Shown: positions 6,881 through 15,106, counted from the stretch's first letter. The stretch is 32,917 nt of DNA from E44-bin32 sp034430615 (GCA_034430615.1 DAOUEJ010000149.1:1-32917), one strand, 5' to 3'. The notes: generated by a model not told the origin, from the sequence alone. Numbers and translations: made by a program.

Positions 6881-7945
6881 GTGTATGCTTCTGAAAACAA
6901 CCTCGGATCACGTCCGATTGGCGCCATTAAAGCGCTCGCGACTGGGTTCGACCGGGTTGCGGCCTTACCGATCCTGATCCTGCCCTCTGTGGTGCTGGAT
7001 CTGTTCCTTTGGTTCGGACCTCACCTTGTCATCCCATCGATCATTCAGTTCATCAGCACCGGGCTAACCCCGCCCGCAAGCGTGGATCCGGTGGTTGTTG
7101 AACAGCTGGCGCTGTTCAAGGACTCGTTCCTCGAACTCGCATCGCGCTATAACTTGTTTACAGCTTTGAGTACGCTGCCCGCGGGTCTACCTTTCAACCT
7201 GATCTTTGGCCTTATTGCCAGCCTGAGTGTCGGTGTTCCGAGTCTGATCGCCATAGTGCTTCCAACGGCTACCCCCCTCGGTGTCACAGCGCAGGTGCAG
7301 ATCTCACAGGATGCGTCTACCCTGTGGATCTGGCTGGGAATTTCACTGCTGGGGATGGCGTTGGGAGCAGTTTACCTGCGCGAGATTGCGCGTGGATATG
7401 CAGCGGAGGTTAAAGAAATTCCCTTCTGGAAGACCTTCAAACGGCTGCTCTTCATGGCGATCCTGGGGTACGTGGTCAGCGGGGCGGTTCTACTGGGCTC
7501 GATGTTGATCGGTTCCATTGACGCCCTGCTATACCTGGGTATGCCAATCCTATTCGTTGGGGCAGTCTATCTCAGCTTTACCTCGCACGGGATCATTCTC
7601 TTTGGCCTTGGCCTGCGCCAGGCAATGAGGGAAAGTCTGCGGATTGTACGTTGGAACTTCTTCAGTTCAATGGGTTTCTTGCTAAGCGTGTTCCTGATCG
7701 CCTGGATCGGGGCAACACAAGTGTGGAGCCTGCCTGACGAAGGATCATGGTACCTGCTGCTGGCGATCGTTGGTCATGCCTTTGTTAGCACAACCCTGCT
7801 CTCGGCGAGCTATGCGTATTACCAGAGCCGTCGGGCGTGGATGCTGGGCCTGGCGGAGGAGATAACTAAGCGGCAGCAAGCGGCAGTCAAGCAAAATGAT
7901 GATTCGGGAAACATCCAGTTGATAAGGAGAACGCAACGTGGCTAA
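6881..7945 (+). CDS. Polytopic membrane protein of unknown function
   Basis: I do not recognise a named family in this 354-residue protein. It begins with a short amphipathic stretch containing AIKALATGFDRVA, then has about six hydrophobic segments (roughly 27-50, 104-128, 148-166, 188-240, 262-281 and 290-312) and a charged cytoplasmic tail ending in RRTQRG. This pattern suits a membrane protein with few soluble parts, perhaps a transporter-like or DUF-type integral protein. The only upstream start is GTG at 6881, with no Shine-Dalgarno and a -10-like box 8 nt before it. Its stop overlaps the gyrB start by 8 nt, so expression is tied to gyrB. Confidence 0.75.
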   Translation: MYASENNLGSRPIGAIKALATGFDRVAALPILILPSVVLDLFLWFGPHLVIPSIIQFISTGLTPPASVDPVVVEQLALFKDSFLELASRYNLFTALSTLPAGLPFNLIFGLIASLSVGVPSLIAIVLPTATPLGVTAQVQISQDASTLWIWLGISLLGMALGAVYLREIARGYAAEVKEIPFWKTFKRLLFMAILGYVVSGAVLLGSMLIGSIDALLYLGMPILFVGAVYLSFTSHGIILFGLGLRQAMRESLRIVRWNFFSSMGFLLSVFLIAWIGATQVWSLPDEGSWYLLLAIVGHAFVSTTLLSASYAYYQSRRAWMLGLAEEITKRQQAAVKQNDDSGNIQLIRRTQRG

Positions 7946-9863
7946 GCGGTCTCAAAAGGTTAGCAGCTACGCCGCAAAAGATATTCAGGTCTTGGAAGGA
8001 TTGGAAGCCGTCCGACGGCGGCCGGGTATGTACGTCGGCGGCACGGATGTCAAGGCCTTACACCACCTCGTCTATGAAGTAGTTGACAACTCGATCGATG
8101 AAGCCCTGGCCGGGGCATGCACGATGATCGATGTCACCATCCACGACGACAGCAGCGTGACGGTTGAGGATGATGGTCGCGGTATCCCGGTCGATCTGCA
8201 CCCACAAAAGAAGATCCCGGCCCTTGAAATCGTGATGACCGTTCTCCATGCTGGCGCAAAATTTGGCGGTGACGGGTACAAGGTCTCCGGCGGGCTGCAT
8301 GGCGTGGGTGTCTCAGCGGTCAATGCGCTTTCCGAGTGGTGTGAAATCGAAGTCAAACGCGGCGGGAAGGTCCACTTCCAGCGCTACGAGAAGGGTGCGC
8401 CGACCAAGCCGGTTGAGGTGATCGGGAAAGCCCCCAAGGATGTCACTGGCACCAAGTCGACCTTTCTGTACGACAAGACCATCTTCAAGGGAGAGCTAGA
8501 CTACCGCTTCGAAACCCTAGTCCAGCGCTTCCGTGAGATGGCCTTTGTCACGCGCGGGGTCACGATCCATCTCCTCGACGAACGTGACGAGCGGGAAATG
8601 ACATTCTATTTCGAAGGCGGTATTACCTCCTTCGTCAACTACCTGAACCGCAACCGTGACCTTCTTCACCCGGTCGTCTATGTGGACAAAGAAGTGGACG
8701 AGACCGGGATCGAGGTCGCACTACAGTATACAGACGCCTATGCCGAATCGGTGTACTCGTTCGCAAACACGATCAATACTGTTGACGGCGGCACGCACCT
8801 TACCGGGCTGCGAGCTGCCGTTACGCGAACGATCAACGACTACGCACGCAAGAACAACCTGTTGAAGGATTCGGATCCCAACTTCAGCGGGGATGACACT
8901 CGGGAAGGGCTGACGGCCATCGTCAGCGTCAAGCATCGCGATCCCCAGTTCGAGAGCCAGACCAAGGTCAAGCTCATGAACGCCGAAGTCCAGACCCAGG
9001 TTCAGCAGGTCATGGGTGAAGCCTTCAGCGAATTCCTGGATAGCAACCCGCGCGCCGGCAAAGCGATCGTGCAGAAGTGTCTCACTTCCGCCCGCGCCCG
9101 GGACGCGGCGCGCAAGGCGCGCGATCTGGTTATCCGCAAGAGCGCCCTCGAGAGCCTGACGCTGCCGGGTAAACTCGCGGACTGTTCCGAGCGTGACCCA
9201 AACAAGTGTGAACTTTACATCGTCGAGGGTGATTCGGCTGGTGGTTCGGCTAAGCAGGGTCGCGATCGACATTTCCAGGCCATCCTGCCACTGCGGGGTA
9301 AGATCTTGAACACGGAGCGAGCGCGGTTGGACAAGATCCTATCAAACAATGAGGTCAAAGCGCTCATCTCGGCCCTGGGGACCAGCATCGGTGAGACCTT
9401 CGACATCGAAGGGCTGCGCTATGGACGGGTGATCATCATGACCGACGCGGATGTCGATGGAAGCCACATCCGCACACTTCTGCTGACATTCTTTTTCCGC
9501 TATATGCCGGAATTGATCGATGAAGGACATCTCTTCGTGGCCCAGCCACCGCTTTACCGAATTGATTACAAATCCAAACGGCGCTATGCGTACACCGAAG
9601 GCGAACGCGAACAAGTGATTAAAGAAATGGGTGTCGATGGGGAGAAGGTGTCGCAACAGCGTTATAAGGGTCTTGGTGAGATGAACCCTCAGCAGCTATG
9701 GGACACCACGATGGACCCGACCAACCGCACACTTCTCCAGGTCACTGTTGAGGATGCCGCAGCGGCCGATCGGACGTTTGACATGCTGATGGGTGCGGCT
9801 GTCCCACCTCGCAAGCGCTTCATCCAGACACACGCGCGTGAGGTTCGTAACCTGGACGTTTAA
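7938..9863 (+). CDS. gyrB: DNA gyrase subunit B
   Basis: This 641-residue type IIA topoisomerase ATPase subunit introduces negative supercoils together with GyrA. The GHKL ATPase domain shows VVDNSIDEALAG (Asn51), EDDGRGIPV (about 77-85) and GGLHGVGVSAVNALS (about 118-132). The transducer follows. The TOPRIM region has EGDSAGGSAKQGRDR and PLRGKILN near 430-450 and the metal-binding MTDADVDGSHI near 500-511. The C-terminus ends RKRFIQTHAREVRNLDV. It lacks the about 165-residue insert of E. coli GyrB. The GTG start is preceded by AAGGAGA at 8 nt. ParE cannot be fully excluded from sequence alone; gyrA is not adjacent. A strong terminator follows. Confidence 0.95.
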   Translation: MAKRSQKVSSYAAKDIQVLEGLEAVRRRPGMYVGGTDVKALHHLVYEVVDNSIDEALAGACTMIDVTIHDDSSVTVEDDGRGIPVDLHPQKKIPALEIVMTVLHAGAKFGGDGYKVSGGLHGVGVSAVNALSEWCEIEVKRGGKVHFQRYEKGAPTKPVEVIGKAPKDVTGTKSTFLYDKTIFKGELDYRFETLVQRFREMAFVTRGVTIHLLDERDEREMTFYFEGGITSFVNYLNRNRDLLHPVVYVDKEVDETGIEVALQYTDAYAESVYSFANTINTVDGGTHLTGLRAAVTRTINDYARKNNLLKDSDPNFSGDDTREGLTAIVSVKHRDPQFESQTKVKLMNAEVQTQVQQVMGEAFSEFLDSNPRAGKAIVQKCLTSARARDAARKARDLVIRKSALESLTLPGKLADCSERDPNKCELYIVEGDSAGGSAKQGRDRHFQAILPLRGKILNTERARLDKILSNNEVKALISALGTSIGETFDIEGLRYGRVIIMTDADVDGSHIRTLLLTFFFRYMPELIDEGHLFVAQPPLYRIDYKSKRRYAYTEGEREQVIKEMGVDGEKVSQQRYKGLGEMNPQQLWDTTMDPTNRTLLQVTVEDAAAADRTFDMLMGAAVPPRKRFIQTHAREVRNLDV

Positions 9864-9880
9864 AACAGCAACCGGAATCG

Positions 9881-9913
9881 AACCGCCTCCCCATAACTGG
9901 GGAGGCGGTTTTT
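9881..9913 (+). terminator. Rho-independent terminator after gyrB
   Basis: A perfect 12-bp stem (AACCGCCTCCCC at 9881-9892 with its complement at 9899-9910) closes a 6-nt loop and is followed by a short run of T. It begins 18 nt after the gyrB stop. Confidence 0.95.
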
Positions 9914-9952
9914 GTTAATCAGCAATTCTTTGAGCGTTCCGCTGGAGATCCT

Positions 9953-10543
9953 TTACGAGAGAGCGGAAGCCCCACCTTGTTGGTTATAAAACGGATTTGC
10001 ACCTGAGCCGTGATCGGTCGTATCGACGATCTCACGCACGGCGGGGATGGTGTCCTTGATCATGACTTCGACTCCCTGTTTCAGGGTCACATCGATCATT
10101 CCACATCCCTGACAACCTCCACCAAATGCGATGTAGGCTACCTCATCCCGGAAGTCAACCAGCGATACGAAACCGCCGTGGGCAGCCACGCCAGGATTGA
10201 TCTTGTTATCAAGCAGGTCCTGGATCGCCTGTGCCGTCGAGTCGCGCCAGACGGGGTTCGGGTTTTCGATCATGAAACCGCGTTGGAAGCTGTCTTCCTG
10301 GTAATCGAGGGTCGAGCCCTGCAAATTGGGCAGTGTAGCGGGATCGATCAGCACCTTGAAATCATCGAAGTCGGCCTGGGCATCATCGGCTTGCACCTCG
10401 TCCGGAGGAACAAAGCGGACGGCGTAGCGAAAGCCACCTGGACCACGTCCCAGGATCTGCATCCGAAGCAGCATACCGGAGCGTTCTTCTTTTTCGAGCA
10501 AGCTACGTATTTGTTCTTGTGCAGCTTCAGTAATCTCGATCAT
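9953..10543 (-). CDS. NfuA-like Fe-S cluster carrier (degenerate A-type + NifU C-terminal domain)
   Basis: This 196-residue protein has the NfuA domain plan. The N-terminal A-type (IscA/HesB-like) scaffold (about 1-95; it includes the block YQEDSFQRGFMIENPNP) lacks the three ligand cysteines. The C-terminal NifU-type domain (about 100-175) has the cluster motif GGGCQGCGMIDVTLKQGVE with Cys144 and Cys147. NfuA receives 4Fe-4S clusters and delivers them to apo-enzymes in the cytoplasm. I start at the ATG at 10543; a TTG codon directly before it is in frame, but GAGGAG is better spaced for the ATG. It is a monocistronic gene that runs towards the gyrB terminator. Confidence 0.9.
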   Translation of the reverse strand: MIEITEAAQEQIRSLLEKEERSGMLLRMQILGRGPGGFRYAVRFVPPDEVQADDAQADFDDFKVLIDPATLPNLQGSTLDYQEDSFQRGFMIENPNPVWRDSTAQAIQDLLDNKINPGVAAHGGFVSLVDFRDEVAYIAFGGGCQGCGMIDVTLKQGVEVMIKDTIPAVREIVDTTDHGSGANPFYNQQGGASALS

Positions 10544-10562
10544 CAAGTCTCCTCACGCGGGG

Positions 10563-10568
10563 ATTATA
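10563..10568 (-). promoter_or_regulatory. -10 box (TATAAT) upstream of the nfuA-like gene
   Basis: A perfect TATAAT on the minus strand, 19 nt before the ATG at 10543. No good -35 box is seen at 16-18 nt, so the promoter is only half supported. Confidence 0.45.
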
Positions 10569-10732
10569 CCGCGGGATAAACACATCGCCCTGGCTCGCAG
10601 GATAAATGAGGAAAGAAATCAGTCCGCAAGTGCGTCAAACGGCTATGCCCCTCGACTTATGCCTCCTGCTTCGCCCTGGGGAGCAGCCCAGGACTCCGCT
10701 TTTACTAAAGAGGACAAAATATGAAATATACC
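10569..10732. other. Intergenic stretch without a recognisable gene
   Basis: This is the middle of the 313-nt gap between the nfuA-like gene and the sigma factor gene. It contains a small hairpin (CCTGGG 10675-10680 with CCCAGG 10687-10692, 6-nt loop) followed 8 nt later by TTTT, too weak to call a terminator. Nothing else is supported. Base composition turns AT-rich from about 10700 towards the rpoD promoter. Confidence 0.5.
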
Positions 10733-10761
10733 TTGACGGGATTGTTATGCCCTGTTAAGAT
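10733..10761 (+). promoter_or_regulatory. Promoter of the RpoD-type sigma factor gene
   Basis: TTGACG (10733-10738), a 17-nt spacer and TAAGAT (10756-10761) lie in a distinctly AT-rich stretch. The predicted start near 10768 gives a leader of about 90 nt that ends with a clear GGAGG before the ATG at 10857. Confidence 0.7.
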
Positions 10762-10856
10762 AATTCATAAATTAGACTGTTATTATCATATTAATAATCC
10801 AGCAACAAGCAAGATTATGCGGTCTAGGTACTTCAGAGAATACTGGAGGGAAAGAA

Positions 10857-11765
10857 ATGGGTACAACCGGTATCCGTGGGCCCCGAGTTTTCCGGGACGA
10901 GTACATTGAACAGATCACGCAGACACCGCTGCTCACCGCCAACGAAGAGGTTGCGCTCTCCCAGAGCTTGGCCAGAGCGCGCGAGGCCCGCAAGCGTCTA
11001 GCGCAGGGCGGTTTGCGTGAGCGTGAGATTGCGCAACTGCGGGGTGCGATCGAGACTGGCTCGGCCGCACGTGAGCGGCTGGTCATGGCCAATACACGCC
11101 TGGTAGTGAGTATCGCCAAGCGCTATACCAACCGCGGCATCCCGCTGCTCGACCTGATCCAGGAAGGCATCATCGGGTTGATCCGGGCGACGAAGAAGTT
11201 TGACCCCACACGTGGGAACCGTTTCAGCACCTACGCTACCTGGTGGATCCGTCAGGCCATCACCCGTGCGATCGATAATCAAAGCCGCACGATACGGCTT
11301 CCGGTCCACAAGAGTGTTGAAATTAGCAAGCTCTCGCAAGCGAAAAATCGATTGGTGCAAGCGCTTGGTCGTGATCCAGATGATCTCGAACTGGCAGAGG
11401 AACTTGGGATCTCACCCGAGTTGGTGACAGAGATCCTCAACATCGGCCAGGCACCCATCTCCTTGGACCTACCTCAGGATGACGATGAAAACCGAACCTT
11501 AGGAGATATGATCCCCGACCGGGAGATCGAATCTCCCGAGCAGAGCACGGTTGATAACCTGATGCAGCAGCAGGTGCGTGAAGTGCTCGATGCGCTGCCT
11601 GCCCGTGAAGCCCAGGTGCTCATGCTGCGTTATGGATTTACCAACGGCCGTTCCCACACACTGCAGGAGGTGGGGGAGAAAATGGGCATTACCCGCGAGC
11701 GTGTGCGTCAAATCGAAAACCAGGCTATGAGCCGGCTACGATCTGATTCGGATCGTATCCGCTAG
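10857..11765 (+). CDS. RNA polymerase sigma-70 factor, RpoD/SigA-type
   Basis: This 302-residue sigma factor has region 1.2 (about 13-45), region 2 (about 72-142, including RLVVSIAKRYTNRGIPLLDLIQEGIIGLIRA split over 2.1-2.2 and RFSTYATWWIRQAI in 2.3-2.4), region 3 (about 150-215) and region 4 (about 240-298, helix-turn-helix TLQEVGEKMGITRERVRQIE). It lacks the long acidic region 1.1 and non-conserved insert of proteobacterial RpoD. It directs RNA polymerase to -35/-10 promoters of the type seen in this window. Chloroflexota often hold several group 1/2 sigma factors, so whether this is the primary one cannot be decided here. GGAGG lies 8 nt before the ATG. Confidence 0.93.
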   Translation: MGTTGIRGPRVFRDEYIEQITQTPLLTANEEVALSQSLARAREARKRLAQGGLREREIAQLRGAIETGSAARERLVMANTRLVVSIAKRYTNRGIPLLDLIQEGIIGLIRATKKFDPTRGNRFSTYATWWIRQAITRAIDNQSRTIRLPVHKSVEISKLSQAKNRLVQALGRDPDDLELAEELGISPELVTEILNIGQAPISLDLPQDDDENRTLGDMIPDREIESPEQSTVDNLMQQQVREVLDALPAREAQVLMLRYGFTNGRSHTLQEVGEKMGITRERVRQIENQAMSRLRSDSDRIR

Positions 11766-11812
11766 TCAGGCGGCCAAAGCGCAACTCAAGGGCAATCTGG
11801 GAGGTAACTGTG

Positions 11813-12058
11813 ATGATCGACCCACGTGGCATAAGGCTCATCCAACGTCTTGCTCAAGGTGCGGGTTTGAGCGCTGAGGAGAAGGAAGCCGTCAAGGCGA
11901 CGATGTACCTCATCCAGCAGACAGTCCACCCAGCTCGTGATTGGGAGAAGTTCTCCTGGTCAGGCGAGGAAGACTTCATGCGTCACACCTGGCCGCTGGT
12001 TAGGGAACGATATGGAATCGGGAGCGGCCAATTCGCTCACGGGGCGGTCAAACCCTGA
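11813..12058 (+). CDS. Small conserved-looking protein of unknown function
   Basis: This 81-residue, soluble and probably helical protein starts MIDPRGIRLIQRLAQGAGLS and contains two Trp-rich spots (DWEKFSWSGEE and HTWPLVRERYG). No known domain is recognised. GGGAGGT precedes a GTG at 11810 and the ATG at 11813; the ATG has the better spacing. It follows the sigma factor gene by 47 nt without a terminator and is followed by one, so it probably shares the sigma factor transcript. A role linked to the sigma factor is possible, but only the position suggests it. Confidence 0.65.
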   Translation: MIDPRGIRLIQRLAQGAGLSAEEKEAVKATMYLIQQTVHPARDWEKFSWSGEEDFMRHTWPLVRERYGIGSGQFAHGAVKP

Positions 12059-12087
12059 CGCATATGTGTTCATATACTAAGTTTGTG

Positions 12088-12115
12088 GCAAGCCCCTGTA
12101 GCGGGGCTTGCTTTT
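12088..12115 (+). terminator. Rho-independent terminator after the sigma factor operon
   Basis: A 9-bp perfect stem (GCAAGCCCC 12088-12096 with GGGGCTTGC 12103-12111), a 6-nt loop, then TTTTATTAT. Confidence 0.9.
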
Positions 12116-12172
12116 ATTATCCTACAATGTCGCGCAACCAAATGGTCCAACTGCCTGTAGTAAGGTATAGAG

Positions 12173-12721
12173 ATGCATGATCCATCAGATCAGGTCCTGG
12201 TCACGCGAACCCGGGAAGGTGAACAACAGGCGTTCGGTGAGCTGATGCAGCGCTACCAGGCTTCTGTGTTCAATGTCTGCCTGAGGATGATGGGTGAACG
12301 GAGGGAGGCGGAAGATATGACCCAGGAAGCGTTCATCCGTGCTCATGAGCGCCTGCAAATCTTTGATAAGGAACGCCCCTTTGGTCCATGGATCCGGCGT
12401 GTTGCTGCCAATCTATGTCTGAACCGTTTGAAGCGTCATGCTCCGGCGAGCGTACCACTGGAGGACGAACTCGATACTCCCTCGCGGCCGGCCCAACTCC
12501 TTCCAGAGCAGGAGGTCATCATGCGTGATCGCCAAAGAAAAATCCGCCAGGCGATCCTCGACCTTCCAGCAAACTACCGGGCTGTGATTGAACTCCGTCA
12601 CTACCAGGGTTTGAGCTATGCAGAGATAGGATCAGCGTTAGACCTGCCGCTCTCCGATGTGAAGAGCCACCTTTTCCGGGCTCGGAATCAGTTAGCACAG
12701 AGGTTAGAAGGCCATGTCTAG
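12173..12721 (+). CDS. ECF-family (RpoE-like) RNA polymerase sigma factor
   Basis: This 182-residue protein has only sigma regions 2 and 4, the ECF plan. Region 2 (about 20-88) contains the core-binding and -10-recognition stretch with AEDMTQEAFIRAHERL and FGPWIRRVAANLCLNRLKR. Region 4 (about 123-178) contains LPANYRAVIELRHYQGLSYAEIGSALDLPLSDVKSHLFRAR in two overlapping helices, here cited by its key words only. It is coupled to the next gene, a zinc-type anti-sigma factor, by an 8-nt overlap. No Shine-Dalgarno precedes the ATG; TAAGGT sits 6 nt before it, so a leaderless transcript is possible. Confidence 0.94.
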   Translation: MHDPSDQVLVTRTREGEQQAFGELMQRYQASVFNVCLRMMGERREAEDMTQEAFIRAHERLQIFDKERPFGPWIRRVAANLCLNRLKRHAPASVPLEDELDTPSRPAQLLPEQEVIMRDRQRKIRQAILDLPANYRAVIELRHYQGLSYAEIGSALDLPLSDVKSHLFRARNQLAQRLEGHV

Positions 12722-13319
12722 ACCTACAATCCCGCATCCACGAGAAGACTCTCTGCATGCCTATCTGGACGGAGAAATCCCACAGCGCCAGGTCGAGGAA
12801 CTCGAACGCCACCTGAGATCCTGTTCGACCTGCGCAGCGAAGCTCGCATCGCTACGGTTACTCTTCAGCCAGATCGATAGCGTGTCCGAAGCACGACTGG
12901 AAGTCGATCTTGTACCGCGTGTTCTGCAAACGATCGGGGCCCGCAAGATACAAGATCCAAATTGGGGGCGGGTGCTTGCCATCCAGTTGCTGGTTTTCAG
13001 TGGTGTACTCATCCTTTTTTCTGGGACATTGTTGACCCAGGCCGAACAGGTGCTTATGTTTATCCAGAACTGGCTGGGGCAGTCCGGCATTCAGACGCAG
13101 ATAGGGATCCTGTTCCAGTGGTTCCAGGCCACAATTATCCAGTTCCAACCGGAAGTTCCCGGTGTCCTGGAGCTATCTTTCCCCCGTCCATTTTTTCCTT
13201 CGCTGGAAATTGGATGGGCCTTGGTTGGCTTGGGTGCTTGCCTGGCCTGGATCCTGGCCAATCACTGGCTGCTGGTTCAAGAATCCTCTGGAGAGATCAA
13301 CCCGCGCCAGGGTGCTTGA
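12714..13319 (+). CDS. Membrane-anchored zinc anti-sigma factor
   Basis: This is a 201-residue protein. The N-terminal cytoplasmic anti-sigma domain has the zinc signature His33-x3-Cys37-x2-Cys40 (HLRSCSTC), typical of ZAS/zf-HC2 proteins that sequester ECF sigma factors. It is followed by a hydrophobic segment (about 86-107), an external or re-entrant part rich in Q and F, and a second hydrophobic segment (about 165-188). This topology would let an envelope signal release the sigma factor encoded just upstream. The 8-nt overlap of the two genes supports stoichiometric coupling. The sensing part has no recognised domain. Confidence 0.88.
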   Translation: MSRPTIPHPREDSLHAYLDGEIPQRQVEELERHLRSCSTCAAKLASLRLLFSQIDSVSEARLEVDLVPRVLQTIGARKIQDPNWGRVLAIQLLVFSGVLILFSGTLLTQAEQVLMFIQNWLGQSGIQTQIGILFQWFQATIIQFQPEVPGVLELSFPRPFFPSLEIGWALVGLGACLAWILANHWLLVQESSGEINPRQGA

Positions 13320-13366
13320 GCGCGATGCGGGAACAACGCAGACAATTTGAACTGGAGGTAACTTAG

Positions 13367-13867
13367 ATGGACCAACTTGTACTCTTCCTTCTCCTTGCCA
13401 TAGCAGCAGGGATCACCCTCGTCATGCTTTTCGTAGGGCTGGAGGCTTTTTTCGGCAGCTTCCTGCGCGGCATCCAGGATGCCGTGGATGCCCACCCGGG
13501 ACGATCGGTGTTGATCGGTTTGATCAACACACTTTTCCTGTTCGCGATTGGATACTTGTTTGTCGCCTGGGCGCAATCGACAGGCGTTGCCTTGATCGGG
13601 CTGCTGGGCGTGATTATCTGGGTGGCGCTGGCCCTGGGGTTGGTGTTTGGTCTAACCGGTATGGTGCTCAGCGCTCGCGCACGTCTCATACCGGAGGGTG
13701 ACAACTGGCGATCAACTGCTTCAGCAGGAACGGTCCTCGTTCTGGCCAGCCTGACGCCCTACATAGGTTGGTTTGGATTCTTCCCTTATCTGTTGCTGCG
13801 TGGACTGGGTGGGGTTGTGTTTCAATTACGAGGCGCGTACCGTGAACGTAGACGCAAATCAGAGTAA
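13367..13867 (+). CDS. Small polytopic membrane protein in the ECF sigma operon
   Basis: This 166-residue protein has about four hydrophobic segments (roughly 3-30, 47-68, 72-102 and 120-148) and a basic C-terminal tail (RGAYRERRRKSE). No enzyme motif is seen. GGAGG lies 8 nt before the ATG, and the gene follows the anti-sigma gene by 47 nt with no terminator, so it is likely the third member of the sigma/anti-sigma operon. It may be a target or a sensor of the same envelope response; that is inference from position alone. Confidence 0.75.
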   Translation: MDQLVLFLLLAIAAGITLVMLFVGLEAFFGSFLRGIQDAVDAHPGRSVLIGLINTLFLFAIGYLFVAWAQSTGVALIGLLGVIIWVALALGLVFGLTGMVLSARARLIPEGDNWRSTASAGTVLVLASLTPYIGWFGFFPYLLLRGLGGVVFQLRGAYRERRRKSE

Positions 13868-13886
13868 TACATTTGCGCACATGCAC

Positions 13887-13916
13887 GGCACAGGCGCTGG
13901 ATCCTGCGCTTGTGCC
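13887..13916. terminator. Inverted repeat between convergent genes, possible bidirectional terminator
   Basis: GGCACAGGCGC (13887-13897) pairs with GCGCTTGTGCC (13906-13916), an 11-bp stem with one G-T pair and an 8-nt loop. It lies between the stops of two convergent genes, but no T-run follows on either strand. Confidence 0.45.
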
Positions 13917-13969
13917 ACTCTGGATAGATCCGTTCACCAGAGCCTTGTTCATGTCCAATCCTTGCAGGG

Positions 13970-14932
13970 TCATGGCTCCCAGGCGAGAAATGCCTCCAGG
14001 ACACGCAGGTTTTGAAACAGATCTGTATCGGTGTGATTCGTGAGCTCGATGTCCACCGCTGCGATGCCCATCTTGGAAGCCCAGTCGATCAACTGCCCGG
14101 TATAGGTGCAGCCCGTATCGATGGGTGGGTAGTGGTAATCGCTCACAGTGGCAAGCGTCTCGGCCAGTGCGATCGAAGCCGGATCGGGTGGTTGTCCCCC
14201 GGGGAAGATGCCCAGCGCTGCGCTGTGATAGGAGATGATGGCCTCGACTTGGTACGTGATCAGGAAGTTCAACAGTGAGCGCGTTTCGGCCTCCGAGGCG
14301 GGATACGGACCTGCTGTGACGTAGGTATAGGTCCAGCAGCCCTCCAGTGGCCAGCTTGACTCCCACAACGCTGGCCAGTTCCGGTTCAGGTCAACCAGGT
14401 TCTCGTTTACCCGGCCTTTGTAGCTTGAGGAGCGGGCTTCACCATCCGGATTGAGCGCTCGCAGGATATAGAGTGTTTTTGATGTCGGGACGAGCTCCGG
14501 ACGCGCATCGAGTACCTGGATCAGTTCTTCAGCGAGACGGATGGTATTCCCCTCATATCCACCATGAATCCCGGCGATGATCATGCGGGCGTGCTCACCC
14601 GTTCCGAATGTATACACCTGGAGCGGGCGGCCGGCTTCAGATGTTCCGATCGTCATCGGGATGGCAGGGCTGCGTGTGGGAGTTGCGCTGGGTTCAATTC
14701 TCGCTGTAGGGGAGGAAACCACACCGTGCGCACTGCCTGGTTCAGGCGTTATTTGCCCGGTTTCGGTAAGGACGGCAGTGACGGGCGTGACCATCGCTTT
14801 CGACGTTAGTTCACTCACCAGGCTCTCCGGATTACCTGTTCCACCACAAGCCGAAAGGAGAGCTACACCGAGGAGCAGGCAGGCGCTAGTAAGGATCGGC
14901 AGCCGGCTTAGGATTTGTTCCCTCGCGGTCAT
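13970..14932 (-). CDS. M14-family zinc carboxypeptidase-like lipoprotein
   Basis: This 320-residue exported protein has the lipobox LLSAC with Cys29, followed by a T/P/S-rich spacer to about residue 92. The peptidase domain has the first zinc ligands in GIHGGYEGN (His123, Glu127; one residue further apart than in classic HxxE), substrate-side DLNRNWP, a third ligand candidate in SYHSAALG (His236) and the catalytic Glu candidate in DIELTNHTD (Glu296). The short form resembles bacterial M14 enzymes acting on peptidoglycan peptides, such as the MpaA/gamma-D-Glu-mDAP group; the substrate is inferred. It would act outside the membrane, anchored by lipid. It is transcribed divergently from the Ser/Thr kinase gene. 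Confidence 0.85.
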   Translation of the reverse strand: MTAREQILSRLPILTSACLLLGVALLSACGGTGNPESLVSELTSKAMVTPVTAVLTETGQITPEPGSAHGVVSSPTARIEPSATPTRSPAIPMTIGTSEAGRPLQVYTFGTGEHARMIIAGIHGGYEGNTIRLAEELIQVLDARPELVPTSKTLYILRALNPDGEARSSSYKGRVNENLVDLNRNWPALWESSWPLEGCWTYTYVTAGPYPASEAETRSLLNFLITYQVEAIISYHSAALGIFPGGQPPDPASIALAETLATVSDYHYPPIDTGCTYTGQLIDWASKMGIAAVDIELTNHTDTDLFQNLRVLEAFLAWEP

Positions 14933-15008
14933 TGGAGCCTGCCGGAATTAATTGCGATCATCCGTTCCACGGCGCACATCCCAATATTGGACTAAGCTTC
15001 CAGCTAGC

Positions 15009-15036
15009 TTACAAATTGCTCTCCCAAGGATACTAT
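15009..15036 (+). promoter_or_regulatory. Candidate promoter for the Ser/Thr kinase gene
   Basis: TTACAA (15009-15014), a 16-nt spacer and TACTAT (15031-15036). A second -10-like TACAAT lies at 15062-15067 but lacks a matching -35. A 10-bp palindrome (CCAATATTGG, 14981-14990) lies further upstream in the same divergent region and could be a regulator site. Confidence 0.45.
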
Positions 15037-15106
15037 GGTAGTCAAATTGAATCGGCTTTGCTACAATGATTGGGTTCATTCGAAATCTGAACCCGCAGAG
15101 ACGTAG

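Noticed and set aside
1..6900. Replication origin near rpmH/gyrB/parA
   Set aside because: No DnaA-box cluster (TTATCCACA-like) was noticed, and neither dnaA nor dnaN is present. The gene set is only suggestive of origin proximity.
10675..10703. Hairpin CCTGGG/CCCAGG followed by TTTT as a terminator
   Set aside because: The stem is only 6 bp, and the T-run is 8 nt away from the stem; nothing upstream on that strand needs termination.
10721..10909. 62-codon frame with a fair Shine-Dalgarno (AGAGG) upstream of the sigma factor gene
   Set aside because: It overlaps the TTGACG-N17-TAAGAT promoter and runs 53 nt into the sigma gene out of frame. The composition is that of an AT-rich promoter, not protein-like.
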